Shown: piece after piece, positions 37,088 through 45,942 of the stretch
Layout of the letters: each line of letters opens with the position of its first letter
How positions within the stretch are numbered: position 1 is the stretch's first letter
Assembly (NCBI RefSeq): GCF_004342065.1
Contig: NZ_SLZU01000010.1
Span: forward strand, 102,220-166,219
From: Primorskyibacter sedentarius
GTDB lineage: Bacteria; Pseudomonadota; Alphaproteobacteria; Rhodobacterales; Rhodobacteraceae
Direction of reading: 5' to 3'
Length of the DNA stretch: 64,000 bases
The notes under the pieces: model-generated
What the model saw: only the letters and a program-made list of their open reading frames with translations
Told to the model about the DNA's origin: nothing
The model's database searches: none
Program-made: the position numbers and the translations under genes

Positions 37088-37918
37088 TCAAGAGCTATCG
37101 GACGGATTGGCTGCTGCTTTGGCGATGGAGCGAAGGGCTGCGGCCCGGGCGGCGGCGAATTTGCCAAGATCCGGGCGTTTGCGTCGGGCAGCGACCTTGG
37201 CGATATGCGCCCAGTAATGGTCCGATTCGCGGCGGCTGTCCCGGTGCATGTCGATGATCGACGCAGGCTCGACCTCGCCCGACAAAAGCAGCTTTTGCAT
37301 CGCGCCGAAATACCCCCCCTGGCGCAGCACGCGGCTGGCCGGGTGCCCGCCCCCCGCAAGCCGACAGATCCGCAGCCGCGGGAACACCATCTGGATCATC
37401 TCGGCATTCATCACGTCCAGCGGCTTGAACGGGTCGCACAGGATCACGCCCGACACGCCGTTTCGCGCGTTTGCAACCAGATCGCCAAGATCATCGTCAA
37501 ACCCGTCCGCGCAATCGCGATACCGCCCATCGGTCGGAACCACACGCGGCGAGATCGAGTACTGCGCAGACACGGCGATCAGCTTTCGCAGCCGCAAGGG
37601 TTTGGAATAGCGCAGTGCCGCGTAGCCCCCCATCGAAAACCCGATGGCCGAAACGCTTCGATACGGCACTGTCAGCGCGCGCAGCGCAGCGCCCAGCGCG
37701 CCTGTCTCGGAATTGATGTACCAATCGTTGCGCAAGCTTTGGATATGCAAATGCGCGTGCCCGTTTTTCACGAAGCTCTGCACTGGCTTTGCATCGTTGA
37801 AAACGGGGGGGCCGTTGATTCGCTGACGGAAGGTCACGATCAGGCGGGGGGCCGCCCGGTTGAAGAGGCTTGCCCGCATGTGCAGGCCGTCAAAAACGCG
37901 CTCCTCGCTCAGCGCCAT
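37088..37918 (-). CDS. Alpha/beta-hydrolase fold protein of unknown substrate
   Basis: A 276-residue protein with the nucleophile elbow GFSMGGYAAL (serine at 95), a pattern typical of alpha/beta hydrolases and esterases. The acid and histidine of the triad are less clear; LAGGGHPASRVLRQGGYFGA holds a candidate histidine at about residue 208. The C-terminal 50 residues are basic (RRESDHYWAHIAKVAARRKR). It starts 4 bp after meaB on the same strand, so it is probably co-expressed with it, but a link to methylmalonyl-CoA metabolism is only contextual. No specific family was recognised. Confidence 0.75.
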   Translation of the reverse strand: MALSEERVFDGLHMRASLFNRAAPRLIVTFRQRINGPPVFNDAKPVQSFVKNGHAHLHIQSLRNDWYINSETGALGAALRALTVPYRSVSAIGFSMGGYAALRYSKPLRLRKLIAVSAQYSISPRVVPTDGRYRDCADGFDDDLGDLVANARNGVSGVILCDPFKPLDVMNAEMIQMVFPRLRICRLAGGGHPASRVLRQGGYFGAMQKLLLSGEVEPASIIDMHRDSRRESDHYWAHIAKVAARRKRPDLGKFAAARAAALRSIAKAAANPSDSS

Positions 37919-37922
37919 CCGC

Positions 37923-38900
37923 TCACCCGCCGAGATAGGTCTGCATCAACTCCACCGCTGCGGCAGAGGGCGTGGCCTGCCCGGCCTCTACCTGCTGCGC
38001 AAGGGTTTCAAGCGCGCCCTTGATCGGCTCGCGGCTGAGGCGTGACAAAAGCGACTGGCGCACCTCTTCCTCGAACCAGAACCGGGCCTGGGCGGCGCGG
38101 CGGGCCTTGAAATGGCCCGTTTCGCGGCGCCAGTCGGTGAGGGCGGTCATCTCGTCCCAGGCCTTTTGCAGCCCCTCTTCCTCCAGCGCCGACACGGTCA
38201 TCGCTTTGGGAAAGCCCTCTGGATCCTGCGGCCGTTTGCGCAGCAGGCGAAGCGCGCCCGCATAATCCGCACAGGTGCGGGTAGCGGCCGATTTCAGCTC
38301 TCCATCCGCCTTGTTTACAAGGATGATGTCGGCAATTTCCATGATGCCACGTTTGACGCCCTGAAGTTCGTCCCCACCCGCGGGCGCAAGCAACAGGATG
38401 AACAGGTCCGACATCTCGGCCACCATGGTTTCGGATTGACCGACGCCCACCGTTTCGATCAGAACGACGTCAAACCCTGCCGCCTCGCACAGCGCCACTG
38501 CCTCGCGTGATCGGCGGGCGACACCGCCAAGCTGGCTCTGACTGGGCGACGGACGGATAAAAGCGTTCGGATCCCGGCTGAGCCGTTCCATCCGCGTCTT
38601 GTCGCCAAGGATCGATCCTCCGGACCGGACAGAGGACGGATCGACCGCGAGAACCGCCACTTTCAATCCCTGCGCTGTCAGAAAACAGCCAAAGGCCTCG
38701 ATGAAAGTGGATTTGCCCACGCCCGGCGTCCCGGACAGACCGATGCGCAGCGCCTCGCGGCCGGAGCCCTTGAGTTCCTCCAGCAGGGCGGCTGCATCCT
38801 TGCGGTGGTCCTCACGCCCGCTTTCGACAAGCGTGATGGCCCGGGCCAAGGCCCGGCGTTCGCCCGCAAGGATGCGTTGTGCCGTGTCTGCGATGTCCAT
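37923..38900 (-). CDS. meaB: Methylmalonyl-CoA mutase-associated GTPase MeaB
   Basis: A 325-residue G3E-type GTPase that gates cofactor loading and protects methylmalonyl-CoA mutase. It shows Walker A GLSGTPGVGKSTFIEAFG, the switch region VDPSSVRSGGSILGDKTRM, the ETVGVGQSE block and the G4-like LVNKADGE motif. The C-terminal dimerisation arm is present. ATG 38900 is preceded by AAGGAGA with ideal spacing, so it is preferred over the in-frame ATG at 38915. A methylmalonyl-CoA epimerase gene lies elsewhere in the window (57.7 kb), consistent with a propionyl-CoA or ethylmalonyl-CoA route. Confidence 0.95.
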   Translation of the reverse strand: MDIADTAQRILAGERRALARAITLVESGREDHRKDAAALLEELKGSGREALRIGLSGTPGVGKSTFIEAFGCFLTAQGLKVAVLAVDPSSVRSGGSILGDKTRMERLSRDPNAFIRPSPSQSQLGGVARRSREAVALCEAAGFDVVLIETVGVGQSETMVAEMSDLFILLLAPAGGDELQGVKRGIMEIADIILVNKADGELKSAATRTCADYAGALRLLRKRPQDPEGFPKAMTVSALEEEGLQKAWDEMTALTDWRRETGHFKARRAAQARFWFEEEVRQSLLSRLSREPIKGALETLAQQVEAGQATPSAAAVELMQTYLGG

Positions 38901-38980
38901 GCCGGTCTCCTTCACTGCCTCGGCCCCATTTGCATGGGTTGCCCACGAATTGTCCAGACGAGCGGGCGCCGCGGCTGGGT

Positions 38981-40993
38981 TCAGGCGGCGAGCCCGCGCC
39001 CCTTGAGCAGCGCCTCGACCCCCGGCATCCGGCCCCGGAATGCCTTGTAAAGGTCCTCGGCCTCGACGGACCCACCGGTGGAGAGGATATTCGCCTCCAG
39101 CCGCTTTGCAGTATCGGCGTCAAAGGCGCTGCCTGCTTCCTCGAACGCCGCGAAGGCATCGGCATCCATCACCTCGGACCACATGTAGCTGTAGTAGCCG
39201 CTGGAATAGCCGTCCCCCGCGAAGACATGGGCGAAATGCGGCGTGGCGTGGCGCATGGGGATCGCATGGGGCAGGCCCAGCCGGGCCAGCGTGTTGGCCT
39301 GCGCCGCCATCGGGTCCGCAGGGGCGGCGCCATCGTGGAAATCCAGATCGACCATCGCAGAGGCGACATATTCCACGGTCTGAAAGCCCATGTCGTAATT
39401 GGCAGCCCCCAGCACACGCTCCAGCATCTCGCGCGGCATCGGCTCTCCGGTCTCGGCATGGGTGGCGAAACGTTCCAGCACTTCGGGCACTTCCAGCCAA
39501 TGTTCGTATAGCTGGCTGGGCAGTTCGACAAAATCACGCGCCACCGACGTGCCCGCGACAGAGCCGAATTCCACATCAGACAACATCTGGTGCAGCGCAT
39601 GGCCGAATTCGTGAAACAGCGTGCGCGCATCGTCATAAGACAGCAGCGCCGGGTCACCCTTGGCGAAGTTGCAGACATTGACCACGATCGGCGCCTTGGC
39701 CACCGGGCGCTTTGCCTGCATCCGCATCGCGGAACACCATGCCCCGGACCGTTTCGACGCCCGCGCGAAATAGTCGCCGATGAAGACCGCCACATGGGCA
39801 CCGTTGCGCGTAACCTCCCACGCGCGGCAATCGGGGTGGTAAAGAGCGGCCTCCAGCGGGCGGAACTCCAGCCCGAACAGGCGGTTTGCGCAGTCGAATG
39901 CTGCTTCGATCATCCGGTCGAGCTGCAGGTAAGGTTTCAGCTCTGCCTCGTCGAGGTCATGCTCTGCCCGGCGACGTTTCTCGGAATAATAGCGCCAATC
40001 CCAAGGCTCCAGATCGCCGTTCATGCCATCGGCATGCATCATGTCCGACAGCACCTGCGCGTCTGCTTCTGCCTGCGCGCGGGCAGGCTCCCATACGGCC
40101 ATCAAAAGCTCGCGGACGCGGTCGGGGCTGCCCGCCATCTCGGTTTCCAGCTTGTAGGCGGCAAAGCTGTCATAGCCCAACAGCTTGGCGCGTTCTTCCC
40201 GCAGGGCCAGCACCTCGGCCGCGATTTCGCGGTTATCGGTCTCGCCGCCATTCGCACCGCGCGACACCCAGGCGCGCCAGGCAGCCTCACGCAGGTCGCG
40301 CCGGGGCGAGAATTGCAGGAACGGCACGATCAGCGACCGGCTGAGCGTAATCACCGGACCGTCCGCGCCCTGTTCTTCGCCTGCGGCGCGTGCCGCATCG
40401 CGCACGAAATCGGGCAGGCCTTCCAGGTCAGCCTCGGTCAATGTCATCGACCAGCCCGCCTCATCTGCCAGCAGGTTCTGGGTAAAGCTGGTGCCAAGCG
40501 TCGCCAGACAGGCCTTGATGGCGGCCATGCGATCTGCCTCGTCACCATCAAGTGCTGCACCCGCACGGACAAAGCCGCGATGGGTCAGCATCAGAACGCG
40601 CGCTTCCTCGGGCGACAGGTCCAGCCCGTCCCGGGCCTCCCATAGCTGCCGAATCCGGTCGAAAAGCGGCCGGTTGGCGTAGATGGCAGAGCTATGCGCG
40701 GACAGTTTCGGCGTGAATTCGCGCTGCAATTCCTGACGGCGGGGCGTGCTGTCGGCACCGGCCAGCGCAAAGAAGGGCGACAACACCTTGTCCAGATCCT
40801 CGCCCGCGCCTTCCATCGCCTCGATCGTGTTGGCAAATGTGGGCGCGTCGGGGTTTTCGGCAATCGCGGTGATCTCGTCCATGTGGCGGGCAAGCGCGAT
40901 CTCCAGTGCGGGCGTGAAATCCTCGTCGTCAATCTGATCGAAGGGCGGCAGACCAAACGGCGTGGTCCAGTCCTGCAAAAGCGGGTTTGTCAT
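38981..40993 (-). CDS. M3 family zinc metallopeptidase, oligopeptidase A/Dcp type
   Basis: A 670-residue cytosolic peptidase. The zinc site HEFGH is in ARTLFHEFGHALHQMLSD near residue 461, and the downstream third ligand region EYVASAMVDLDFH is present. The start TNPLLQDWTTPFGLPPFDQI is conserved in this group. It cleaves short peptides, for example signal peptide fragments. No signal peptide is seen. It lies 80 bp upstream of meaB on the same strand; co-transcription is possible. The choice between PrlC and Dcp naming is not safe from sequence alone. Confidence 0.94.
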   Translation of the reverse strand: MTNPLLQDWTTPFGLPPFDQIDDEDFTPALEIALARHMDEITAIAENPDAPTFANTIEAMEGAGEDLDKVLSPFFALAGADSTPRRQELQREFTPKLSAHSSAIYANRPLFDRIRQLWEARDGLDLSPEEARVLMLTHRGFVRAGAALDGDEADRMAAIKACLATLGTSFTQNLLADEAGWSMTLTEADLEGLPDFVRDAARAAGEEQGADGPVITLSRSLIVPFLQFSPRRDLREAAWRAWVSRGANGGETDNREIAAEVLALREERAKLLGYDSFAAYKLETEMAGSPDRVRELLMAVWEPARAQAEADAQVLSDMMHADGMNGDLEPWDWRYYSEKRRRAEHDLDEAELKPYLQLDRMIEAAFDCANRLFGLEFRPLEAALYHPDCRAWEVTRNGAHVAVFIGDYFARASKRSGAWCSAMRMQAKRPVAKAPIVVNVCNFAKGDPALLSYDDARTLFHEFGHALHQMLSDVEFGSVAGTSVARDFVELPSQLYEHWLEVPEVLERFATHAETGEPMPREMLERVLGAANYDMGFQTVEYVASAMVDLDFHDGAAPADPMAAQANTLARLGLPHAIPMRHATPHFAHVFAGDGYSSGYYSYMWSEVMDADAFAAFEEAGSAFDADTAKRLEANILSTGGSVEAEDLYKAFRGRMPGVEALLKGRGLAA

Positions 40994-41057
40994 GGGGGTC
41001 TCCTTTGCGTGCCAAGCTATGTGCTGTTGCGCCCGGCTTCCAGCCCCCTTCGACGGG

Positions 41058-42101
41058 TCAACCCTGCCCGCAAACCGGGCAATCGGCGCGGCGCTTTAAT
41101 GCAATCTTGCGCGTCTCGCCCCACAGCGCGTCATAGATCAGCATCTCGCCCGTCAGTGCCTTGCCCGCACCGGTGATCAGCTTCACCGTCTCGACCGCCA
41201 TCATGGCGCCCACGACACCCGGCAGCGGCCCCAGAACGCCCGCCTCTGCGCAGGAAGGCGCAATTCCGGGTGCTGCCGCCTGCGGGAAGATGCATTGATA
41301 GCAGGGCGCGCCAGCGGCCGGGTGAAAGACGCTCAACTGCCCCTCCCACTGGCTGAGCGCGCCGGACACCAGCGGTTTTCCCGCCGCAACGCAGGCACGG
41401 TTGACCAGATAGCGCGTCTCGGTGTTGTCCGTCCCGTCAAGGATCACGTCATGATCAGCGATCAGCGCCCCGGCGATCCCCTCGTCCAGACGGCGATTGT
41501 AGGGGCGAACCTGGATGGCCGGGTTCTGTGCCTCCATCGCGGCCTGCGCGGAAAAGACCTTGGCCATGCCGATATCGTCATCACGGTGGATCACCTGCCG
41601 TTGCAGATTGGCATTCTCAACCACATCATCGTCGATCACCCCGATACTGCCCACGCCCGCCGCCGCCAGATATTGCAGCGCGGGCGCACCCAGCCCCCCG
41701 GCCCCGATGACGAGCACACGGGCATCTTTCAGCTTGCGCTGCCCCGGCCCACCCAGTTCGCGCAGCACGATATGCCTTGCGTATCGCTCCAGCTCGGTCT
41801 CGGTAAAGGCACCAGAGGGCTGTTCGGCGGCAGCGGGTTCCGCCTCTCGCGCCCGTGCACGTATCAGCCCCAGCCCCCAGCGATAGATCATCACAAGCAC
41901 GACGAAACCGGCGAGGATCAGCCAGCCAGACGCGTCCTCCCCCGTTGCCATGCGGATCGGATGGCCGGCAGGCAGCACCAAATGCGCCAGCACAACGGCC
42001 AGATAAAGCAGCCCGATCATTCCCCAGCGAAGGTTGCGCGGCGTGCCCATGGCAGCCCCGATGCCCCAAAGCGCACCGGCCATCAACAGAACCACCAGCA
42101 T
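41058..42101 (-). CDS. ThiF/MoeB/HesA family adenylyltransferase with N-terminal membrane helices
   Basis: A 347-residue protein. Residues 1-80 contain three hydrophobic helices ([53 protein letters not shown]). From about residue 100 it is a typical E1-like domain: the ERYARHIVLRELGGPGQ start, the ATP motif VLVIGAGGLGAPALQYLA, the R finger region NLQRQVIHRDDDIG and DGTDNTETRYLVN. Zinc cysteines are present as PCYQCIFP and CPVCGQG. MoeB and ThiF activate a sulfur-carrier protein's C-terminal glycine. The membrane segment is unusual for MoeB. It starts on the dut stop (TGATG). Confidence 0.9.
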   Translation of the reverse strand: MLVVLLMAGALWGIGAAMGTPRNLRWGMIGLLYLAVVLAHLVLPAGHPIRMATGEDASGWLILAGFVVLVMIYRWGLGLIRARAREAEPAAAEQPSGAFTETELERYARHIVLRELGGPGQRKLKDARVLVIGAGGLGAPALQYLAAAGVGSIGVIDDDVVENANLQRQVIHRDDDIGMAKVFSAQAAMEAQNPAIQVRPYNRRLDEGIAGALIADHDVILDGTDNTETRYLVNRACVAAGKPLVSGALSQWEGQLSVFHPAAGAPCYQCIFPQAAAPGIAPSCAEAGVLGPLPGVVGAMMAVETVKLITGAGKALTGEMLIYDALWGETRKIALKRRADCPVCGQG

Positions 42102-42556
42102 CAGCCGACCCCGGTAGAGCCGAAGCCCCCCGCGCCGCGCCGGGTCTCGTCCAGGCTTGCGACCTCGTGAAAGACAGCCCGCACCACTGGCGCCACGACC
42201 ATCTGCGCAATGCGCATCCCGTGTTCGATCACGAAAGGCTCTGCCCCGGCATTCATCACGATCACCCCCAGCGGCCCGCGATAGTCGCTGTCGATCGTTC
42301 CGGGGCTGTTGGGCAGCGTGATCCCATGTTTCAGCGCCAGCCCGGACCGGGGCCGTATCTGCACCTCGTACCCGTCAGGAACGGCCAGACGCAGGCCTGT
42401 CGGCACCAGAACCCGCGCGCCCGGCACCAGTTGCACCGTGCCGCGATCTGCGAGGTTCGCCCGCAGATCCGCTCCCGCAGCGCCCACCGTCTCGTATCGC
42501 GGCAGGCCAAATGACCGATCCGCGCCCTCGTCCCAGCTGATTTGCAGATTTACCAT
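42101..42556 (-). CDS. dut: dUTP diphosphatase
   Basis: A 151-residue trimeric dUTPase that hydrolyses dUTP to dUMP. All five motifs are seen: [46 protein letters not shown] and the C-terminal [10 protein letters not shown]. The start [11 protein letters not shown] at 42556 is chosen by homology. It lies 43 bp after coaBC and overlaps the ThiF-family gene by one base, so coaBC-dut-thiF is an operon; coaBC-dut adjacency is a conserved bacterial pattern. Confidence 0.97.
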   Translation of the reverse strand: MVNLQISWDEGADRSFGLPRYETVGAAGADLRANLADRGTVQLVPGARVLVPTGLRLAVPDGYEVQIRPRSGLALKHGITLPNSPGTIDSDYRGPLGVIVMNAGAEPFVIEHGMRIAQMVVAPVVRAVFHEVASLDETRRGAGGFGSTGVG

Positions 42557-42599
42557 GGCTTGCGCTTCATTCCGGCCCAAATGCTCCACTCCCGCCCGA

Positions 42600-43799
42600 T
42601 CACCCGGCGCCCAACGTCTCTGCGATGCGCGCCGCCAACCGCTGCGCCACATCGTCCTTGCCCATGCGCGGCCAGACCTCTGCCCCGTCTTCCGAAATCA
42701 GGACGACGGCGTTTTCACTGCCGCCCATGATGCCGGTCTCGGGGCTGACATCATTGGCCAAAATCCAGTCGCATCCTTTGCGGGCGCGCTTGGCAGTGGC
42801 ATGGTTCACGACATCATCGGTTTCAGCAGCGAAGCCCACAACAAGCGCAGGCCGACCGTCGCTCATTTGCGAAACCTCGGCCAGAATGTCGGGGTTCTCG
42901 GTGAATTCCAGCACTGGCAGCCCGCCCGCGCCCTTCTTGATCTTCGACGAGGATTCCGTCGCCACGCGCCAATCGGCCACGGCGGCGGCAAAGACGCCCG
43001 CATCGACCGGAAGCGCCGCCTGCACCGCGTCGCGCATCTGCCGCGCGGTTTCGACACGCACCAGCGTTACCCCCTCTGGCGGCAGCACGTCTGCGGGACC
43101 GGTCACAAAAACCACCTCTGCCCCCAAACCCACCAGCGCGCGCGCAATTGCCGTGCCCTGCGCCCCCGAGGACCGGTTGGCGATGTAGCGCACCGGATCG
43201 ATCGGTTCGTGCGTGGGGCCAGAGGTGACGAGCACGCGGCGCCCCTTCAATGGCCCGTCGGTCAGCGCCGCAGCGCAGGCCGCAGCAAGTTCCTCTGGCT
43301 CTGCCATGCGACCGGGGCCGTACTCGCCGCAGGCCATGTCGCCCTCGTCCGGGCCAACGATCTGCACACCGTCACCCTTCAGCAATGCCAGATTGCGTTG
43401 CGTCGCGGGGTGCAGCCACATGCGGACATTCATCGCAGGTGCGATCATCACCGGCGTGTCGGTGGCGAGCAGCAGCGTCGAGGCCAGATCCCCCGCCAAC
43501 CCTTGCGCCATTTTCGCCATCAGGTCGGCCGTGGCGGGGGCCACGAGCACCAGATCGGCCACGCGCGACAGCTGGATATGGCCCATCTCTGCCTCGTCCG
43601 TCAGATCGAAAAGCGCGGTATAGGCCTTTTCCCCGGCGACCGCTGCCACGGTAAGCGGGGTCACGAATTGCTCGGATGCGGCTGTCATCACCGGGGTCAC
43701 GGCGGCGCCCTGCTGCCGCAAGAGCCGGATCAGCGCGGGTATTTTGAAGGCCGCGATACCGCCACCGATGATTAGCAGAATGCGTTTTCCCGCAAGCAT
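42600..43799 (-). CDS. coaBC: Bifunctional phosphopantothenoylcysteine decarboxylase/phosphopantothenate-cysteine ligase
   Basis: A 399-residue enzyme for two steps of coenzyme A synthesis. The flavin-dependent CoaC domain (residues 1-180) begins [20 protein letters not shown] and has the [11 protein letters not shown] active-site block with the conserved asparagine. The CoaB domain starts near 185 ([20 protein letters not shown]) and contains [12 protein letters not shown] and the CTP-binding lysine region ([11 protein letters not shown]). The end ([21 protein letters not shown]) is typical. It is the first gene of the operon with dut and the ThiF-family gene. Confidence 0.97.
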   Translation of the reverse strand: MLAGKRILLIIGGGIAAFKIPALIRLLRQQGAAVTPVMTAASEQFVTPLTVAAVAGEKAYTALFDLTDEAEMGHIQLSRVADLVLVAPATADLMAKMAQGLAGDLASTLLLATDTPVMIAPAMNVRMWLHPATQRNLALLKGDGVQIVGPDEGDMACGEYGPGRMAEPEELAAACAAALTDGPLKGRRVLVTSGPTHEPIDPVRYIANRSSGAQGTAIARALVGLGAEVVFVTGPADVLPPEGVTLVRVETARQMRDAVQAALPVDAGVFAAAVADWRVATESSSKIKKGAGGLPVLEFTENPDILAEVSQMSDGRPALVVGFAAETDDVVNHATAKRARKGCDWILANDVSPETGIMGGSENAVVLISEDGAEVWPRMGKDDVAQRLAARIAETLGAG

Positions 43800-43853
43800 G
43801 TCGCCCCCTTTGGGTCCGTTCGCCGACAGTGTTACGCAGCCGGGCGGGGAAAC

Positions 43854-44648
43854 TCAATCGGTGCTGACGGCATCGGGCTGTTTGGCGAAGGCCGCGCACG
43901 GGTCTTCTCGTTCAGGGGCAGGCGCGCTGCGCAGCGCGTCGAACTCTCCCAAGGGGGGATCGTCACCTTCCCCCTGACCAAGCGCCCAGACCGTCACATC
44001 CGGTGCCGCCAAGGACAAAAGCGCGGGCGCCCCCCAATCCTTGCGGGCATGGCCATTGCCGGTGACGACAGCCACCGGGCCGCCAGTGTCCTCAAGCGCC
44101 TGCAACGCGACCTGCGCCAGCCGCGCATCGCGAAGCCGCTGAATGGCCACCATCATCGGCAGCATTTCGGACGGCAAAGCATCGCAATGCGCCGACATCT
44201 GCGCAGCTTCGCGTGCCGCTTGCTGATCTTCAGGAAGGGGTCGATCCAGCCCGAAACGCGGCGCGTCCGGGCCAAATGCCCCGATCACATCTGCCGAGGC
44301 TTCGCGTGCCTTTTGCCTCGAAACCGCGGCGCCATAGACCCGGGCCTCGCCCAACGCTGCGAAGATCGCGTAATAGATCGCGAAATCCGGCCAACCCGAC
44401 GCGTCCCATTCCAGCTTTGCTTGTAACGCCTCGCGATCCGGCAAGAGCTGCGGCGACACGCGGGCAGCCTGTTCGTCTGTCAGCATCTCGAAAACCACCG
44501 CGGCCGGCTGCATTCGCTCAATCTCGGCCGCTTGTGCAATGTGGTGGGCCGGATTGTCGTGAACCTCACCAAGGAACACGACATCCGCCCCAGTTGCCGC
44601 GGCAATTGCAGCGACCGGCCAAAGCAGAAACAGTGCAATCCACCTCAT
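43854..44648 (-). CDS. ChaN family heme/iron-regulated protein
   Basis: A 264-residue exported protein with a signal peptide (residues 1-20). The ChaN signature VVFLGEVHDNPAHHIAQ follows, then VVFEMLTDEQAARV, and GPVAVVTGNGHARKDWGAP. No lipobox cysteine is present, unlike the classical lipoprotein ChaN of Campylobacter that binds cofacial heme. It starts within the stop of rpoHII (ATGA), so translation is coupled to the sigma factor gene. Expression with an oxidative or heat stress sigma factor would fit a heme-related stress role. This is an inference from context. Confidence 0.88.
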   Translation of the reverse strand: MRWIALFLLWPVAAIAAATGADVVFLGEVHDNPAHHIAQAAEIERMQPAAVVFEMLTDEQAARVSPQLLPDREALQAKLEWDASGWPDFAIYYAIFAALGEARVYGAAVSRQKAREASADVIGAFGPDAPRFGLDRPLPEDQQAAREAAQMSAHCDALPSEMLPMMVAIQRLRDARLAQVALQALEDTGGPVAVVTGNGHARKDWGAPALLSLAAPDVTVWALGQGEGDDPPLGEFDALRSAPAPEREDPCAAFAKQPDAVSTD

Positions 44649-45523
44649 CCGAGGAATTCGTGTACTTCCTGCGACTGCGCCTCCAGCGTTTTGCGCATTT
44701 TCTGGAACGCCGCCGCTTCAAGCTGGCGGACACGTTCCTTGGACAGGCCCATCTCTGTCCCGAGGCTTTCCAGCGTGCGTGGGCTTTCGCGCATCTTGCG
44801 TTCGCGCACGATGAACCGCTCTCGGTCGTTGAGGGCAGACAGCGCATGGACAAGCCATTCGCGCAGCTGCGCATTGTCCAGACTGCTCTCCACGATTTCG
44901 GCAGCCTGCGCGCCATCGTCTTCCAGCGCGTCAATCCATTCGCGCCCCTCATCCTCGGCGGATTGTGTCGCGTTCAGTGAAAAGTCCGACCCGGACAGGC
45001 GCCCTTCCATCATCTCCACATCATGCAGGGGCACACCGATCTCTTCCGAGATCATGCTGCGCAGCTCGTGCGGGGCAAGCTTTTCGCCCGCCGCTGCGGC
45101 CTCGCGTTCCAGTTGGGCCTGTACGCGCCGCATATTGAAAAAGAGCGACTTCTGGCTGGAGGTCGACCCGGTGCGCACCATCGACCAGTTGCGCATCACG
45201 TAGTCCTGGATGCTCGCCTTGATCCACCAGACCGCATAGGTCGAGAAGCGTACGCCGCGATCAGGATCAAACTTGTCCGCCGCTTTCATCAGCCCCAGCC
45301 CCGCCTCTTGGATGAGGTCGTTCATCGGGGCGCCGTAGCGTTTGAACTTCGCAGCCATAGAGATGGCAAGCCGCATATAGGCTGTGATCAGCCGGTGCAA
45401 AGCCTGTTCGTCGCGCTGGTCGCGCCATGCATAGGCAAGCGCCAGTTCGGTCTCCGCGTCCAGAAGTTCTGCCTTCATGGCCCGGCGGGTCAGTGTACGG
45501 TCATTGAATGCGTCTAGTGCCAT
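44645..45523 (-). CDS. rpoH2: RNA polymerase sigma-32 family factor, RpoHII type
   Basis: A 292-residue alternative sigma factor. Region 2 has RLAISMAAKFKRYGAPMNDL and FDPDRGVRFSTYAVWWIKAS. The RpoH box is QKSLFFNMRR at 124-133. Region 4 has the helix-turn-helix TLESLGTEMGLSKERVRQLE. The start (ALDAFNDRTLTRRAMKAELL) and the RTGSTSSQKSLFFN stretch match the second RpoH group of Rhodobacteraceae, which in Rhodobacter sphaeroides drives part of the singlet-oxygen response together with RpoE. A sigma-E-like promoter lies 46 bp upstream. The stop overlaps the chaN start. Confidence 0.93.
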   Translation of the reverse strand: MALDAFNDRTLTRRAMKAELLDAETELALAYAWRDQRDEQALHRLITAYMRLAISMAAKFKRYGAPMNDLIQEAGLGLMKAADKFDPDRGVRFSTYAVWWIKASIQDYVMRNWSMVRTGSTSSQKSLFFNMRRVQAQLEREAAAAGEKLAPHELRSMISEEIGVPLHDVEMMEGRLSGSDFSLNATQSAEDEGREWIDALEDDGAQAAEIVESSLDNAQLREWLVHALSALNDRERFIVRERKMRESPRTLESLGTEMGLSKERVRQLEAAAFQKMRKTLEAQSQEVHEFLG

Positions 45524-45942
45524 AGTGCGCTCCCAATTTATGGGTTCATGGTAAAACCGAATCTCGACAGTAATACGGCGTCACACCAGAAGCGGATCAC
45601 GGTTGGTTGAATTGATGCGCGAGGCACCTCTTTGGTCCGATAACGCGGCAAAACGCCATCCGGTTCCAAAAATTGCCCGATTTTGTTACGTAGCGGGTAC
45701 CGATCGCAGAGTCGCGGGGGACCGTTTGCCCGCAAGAATGCTCTGACCGGCGGGTCGCAACGCGTTAACCAATTGCATTTGACCCGCGCGATATGGCGTC
45801 AGCCACACCCGTGCTTGACGCAGAAGATGCCAATTCGCACCATTCCCTGCCCTTCCTGCTCTTTTCTTGGCAAAACGCACAAGATACAGTGCCGTCAAAG
45901 ACACCACAGCCTAACATGTGGGTCCAAGGCAAGGGACGGACA
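45524..45942. other. 419-bp divergent region between rpoHII and mipZ
   Basis: No gene is supported. It holds the sigma-E-like promoter of rpoHII at 45570-45599. A GTTAACC sequence near 45766 recalls a CtrA half-site, but there is no second half at the right distance. The mipZ promoter could not be picked out clearly. Confidence 0.5.
45570..45599 (-). promoter_or_regulatory. Sigma-E (ECF, RpoE/ChrR-type) promoter of rpoHII
   Basis: On the minus strand TGATCC (45594-45599), an exact 18-bp spacer and TATTAC (45570-45575) lie 46 bp upstream of the rpoHII start. In Rhodobacter sphaeroides, rpoHII is transcribed by the singlet-oxygen-responsive sigma factor RpoE, whose promoters carry TGATCC-like -35 elements and TA-rich -10 elements. 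The match is inferred by eye. Confidence 0.6.

Noticed and set aside
45766..45772. GTTAACC as a CtrA binding site near mipZ
   Set aside because: Only one half-site is present at the right spacing, which is too weak.
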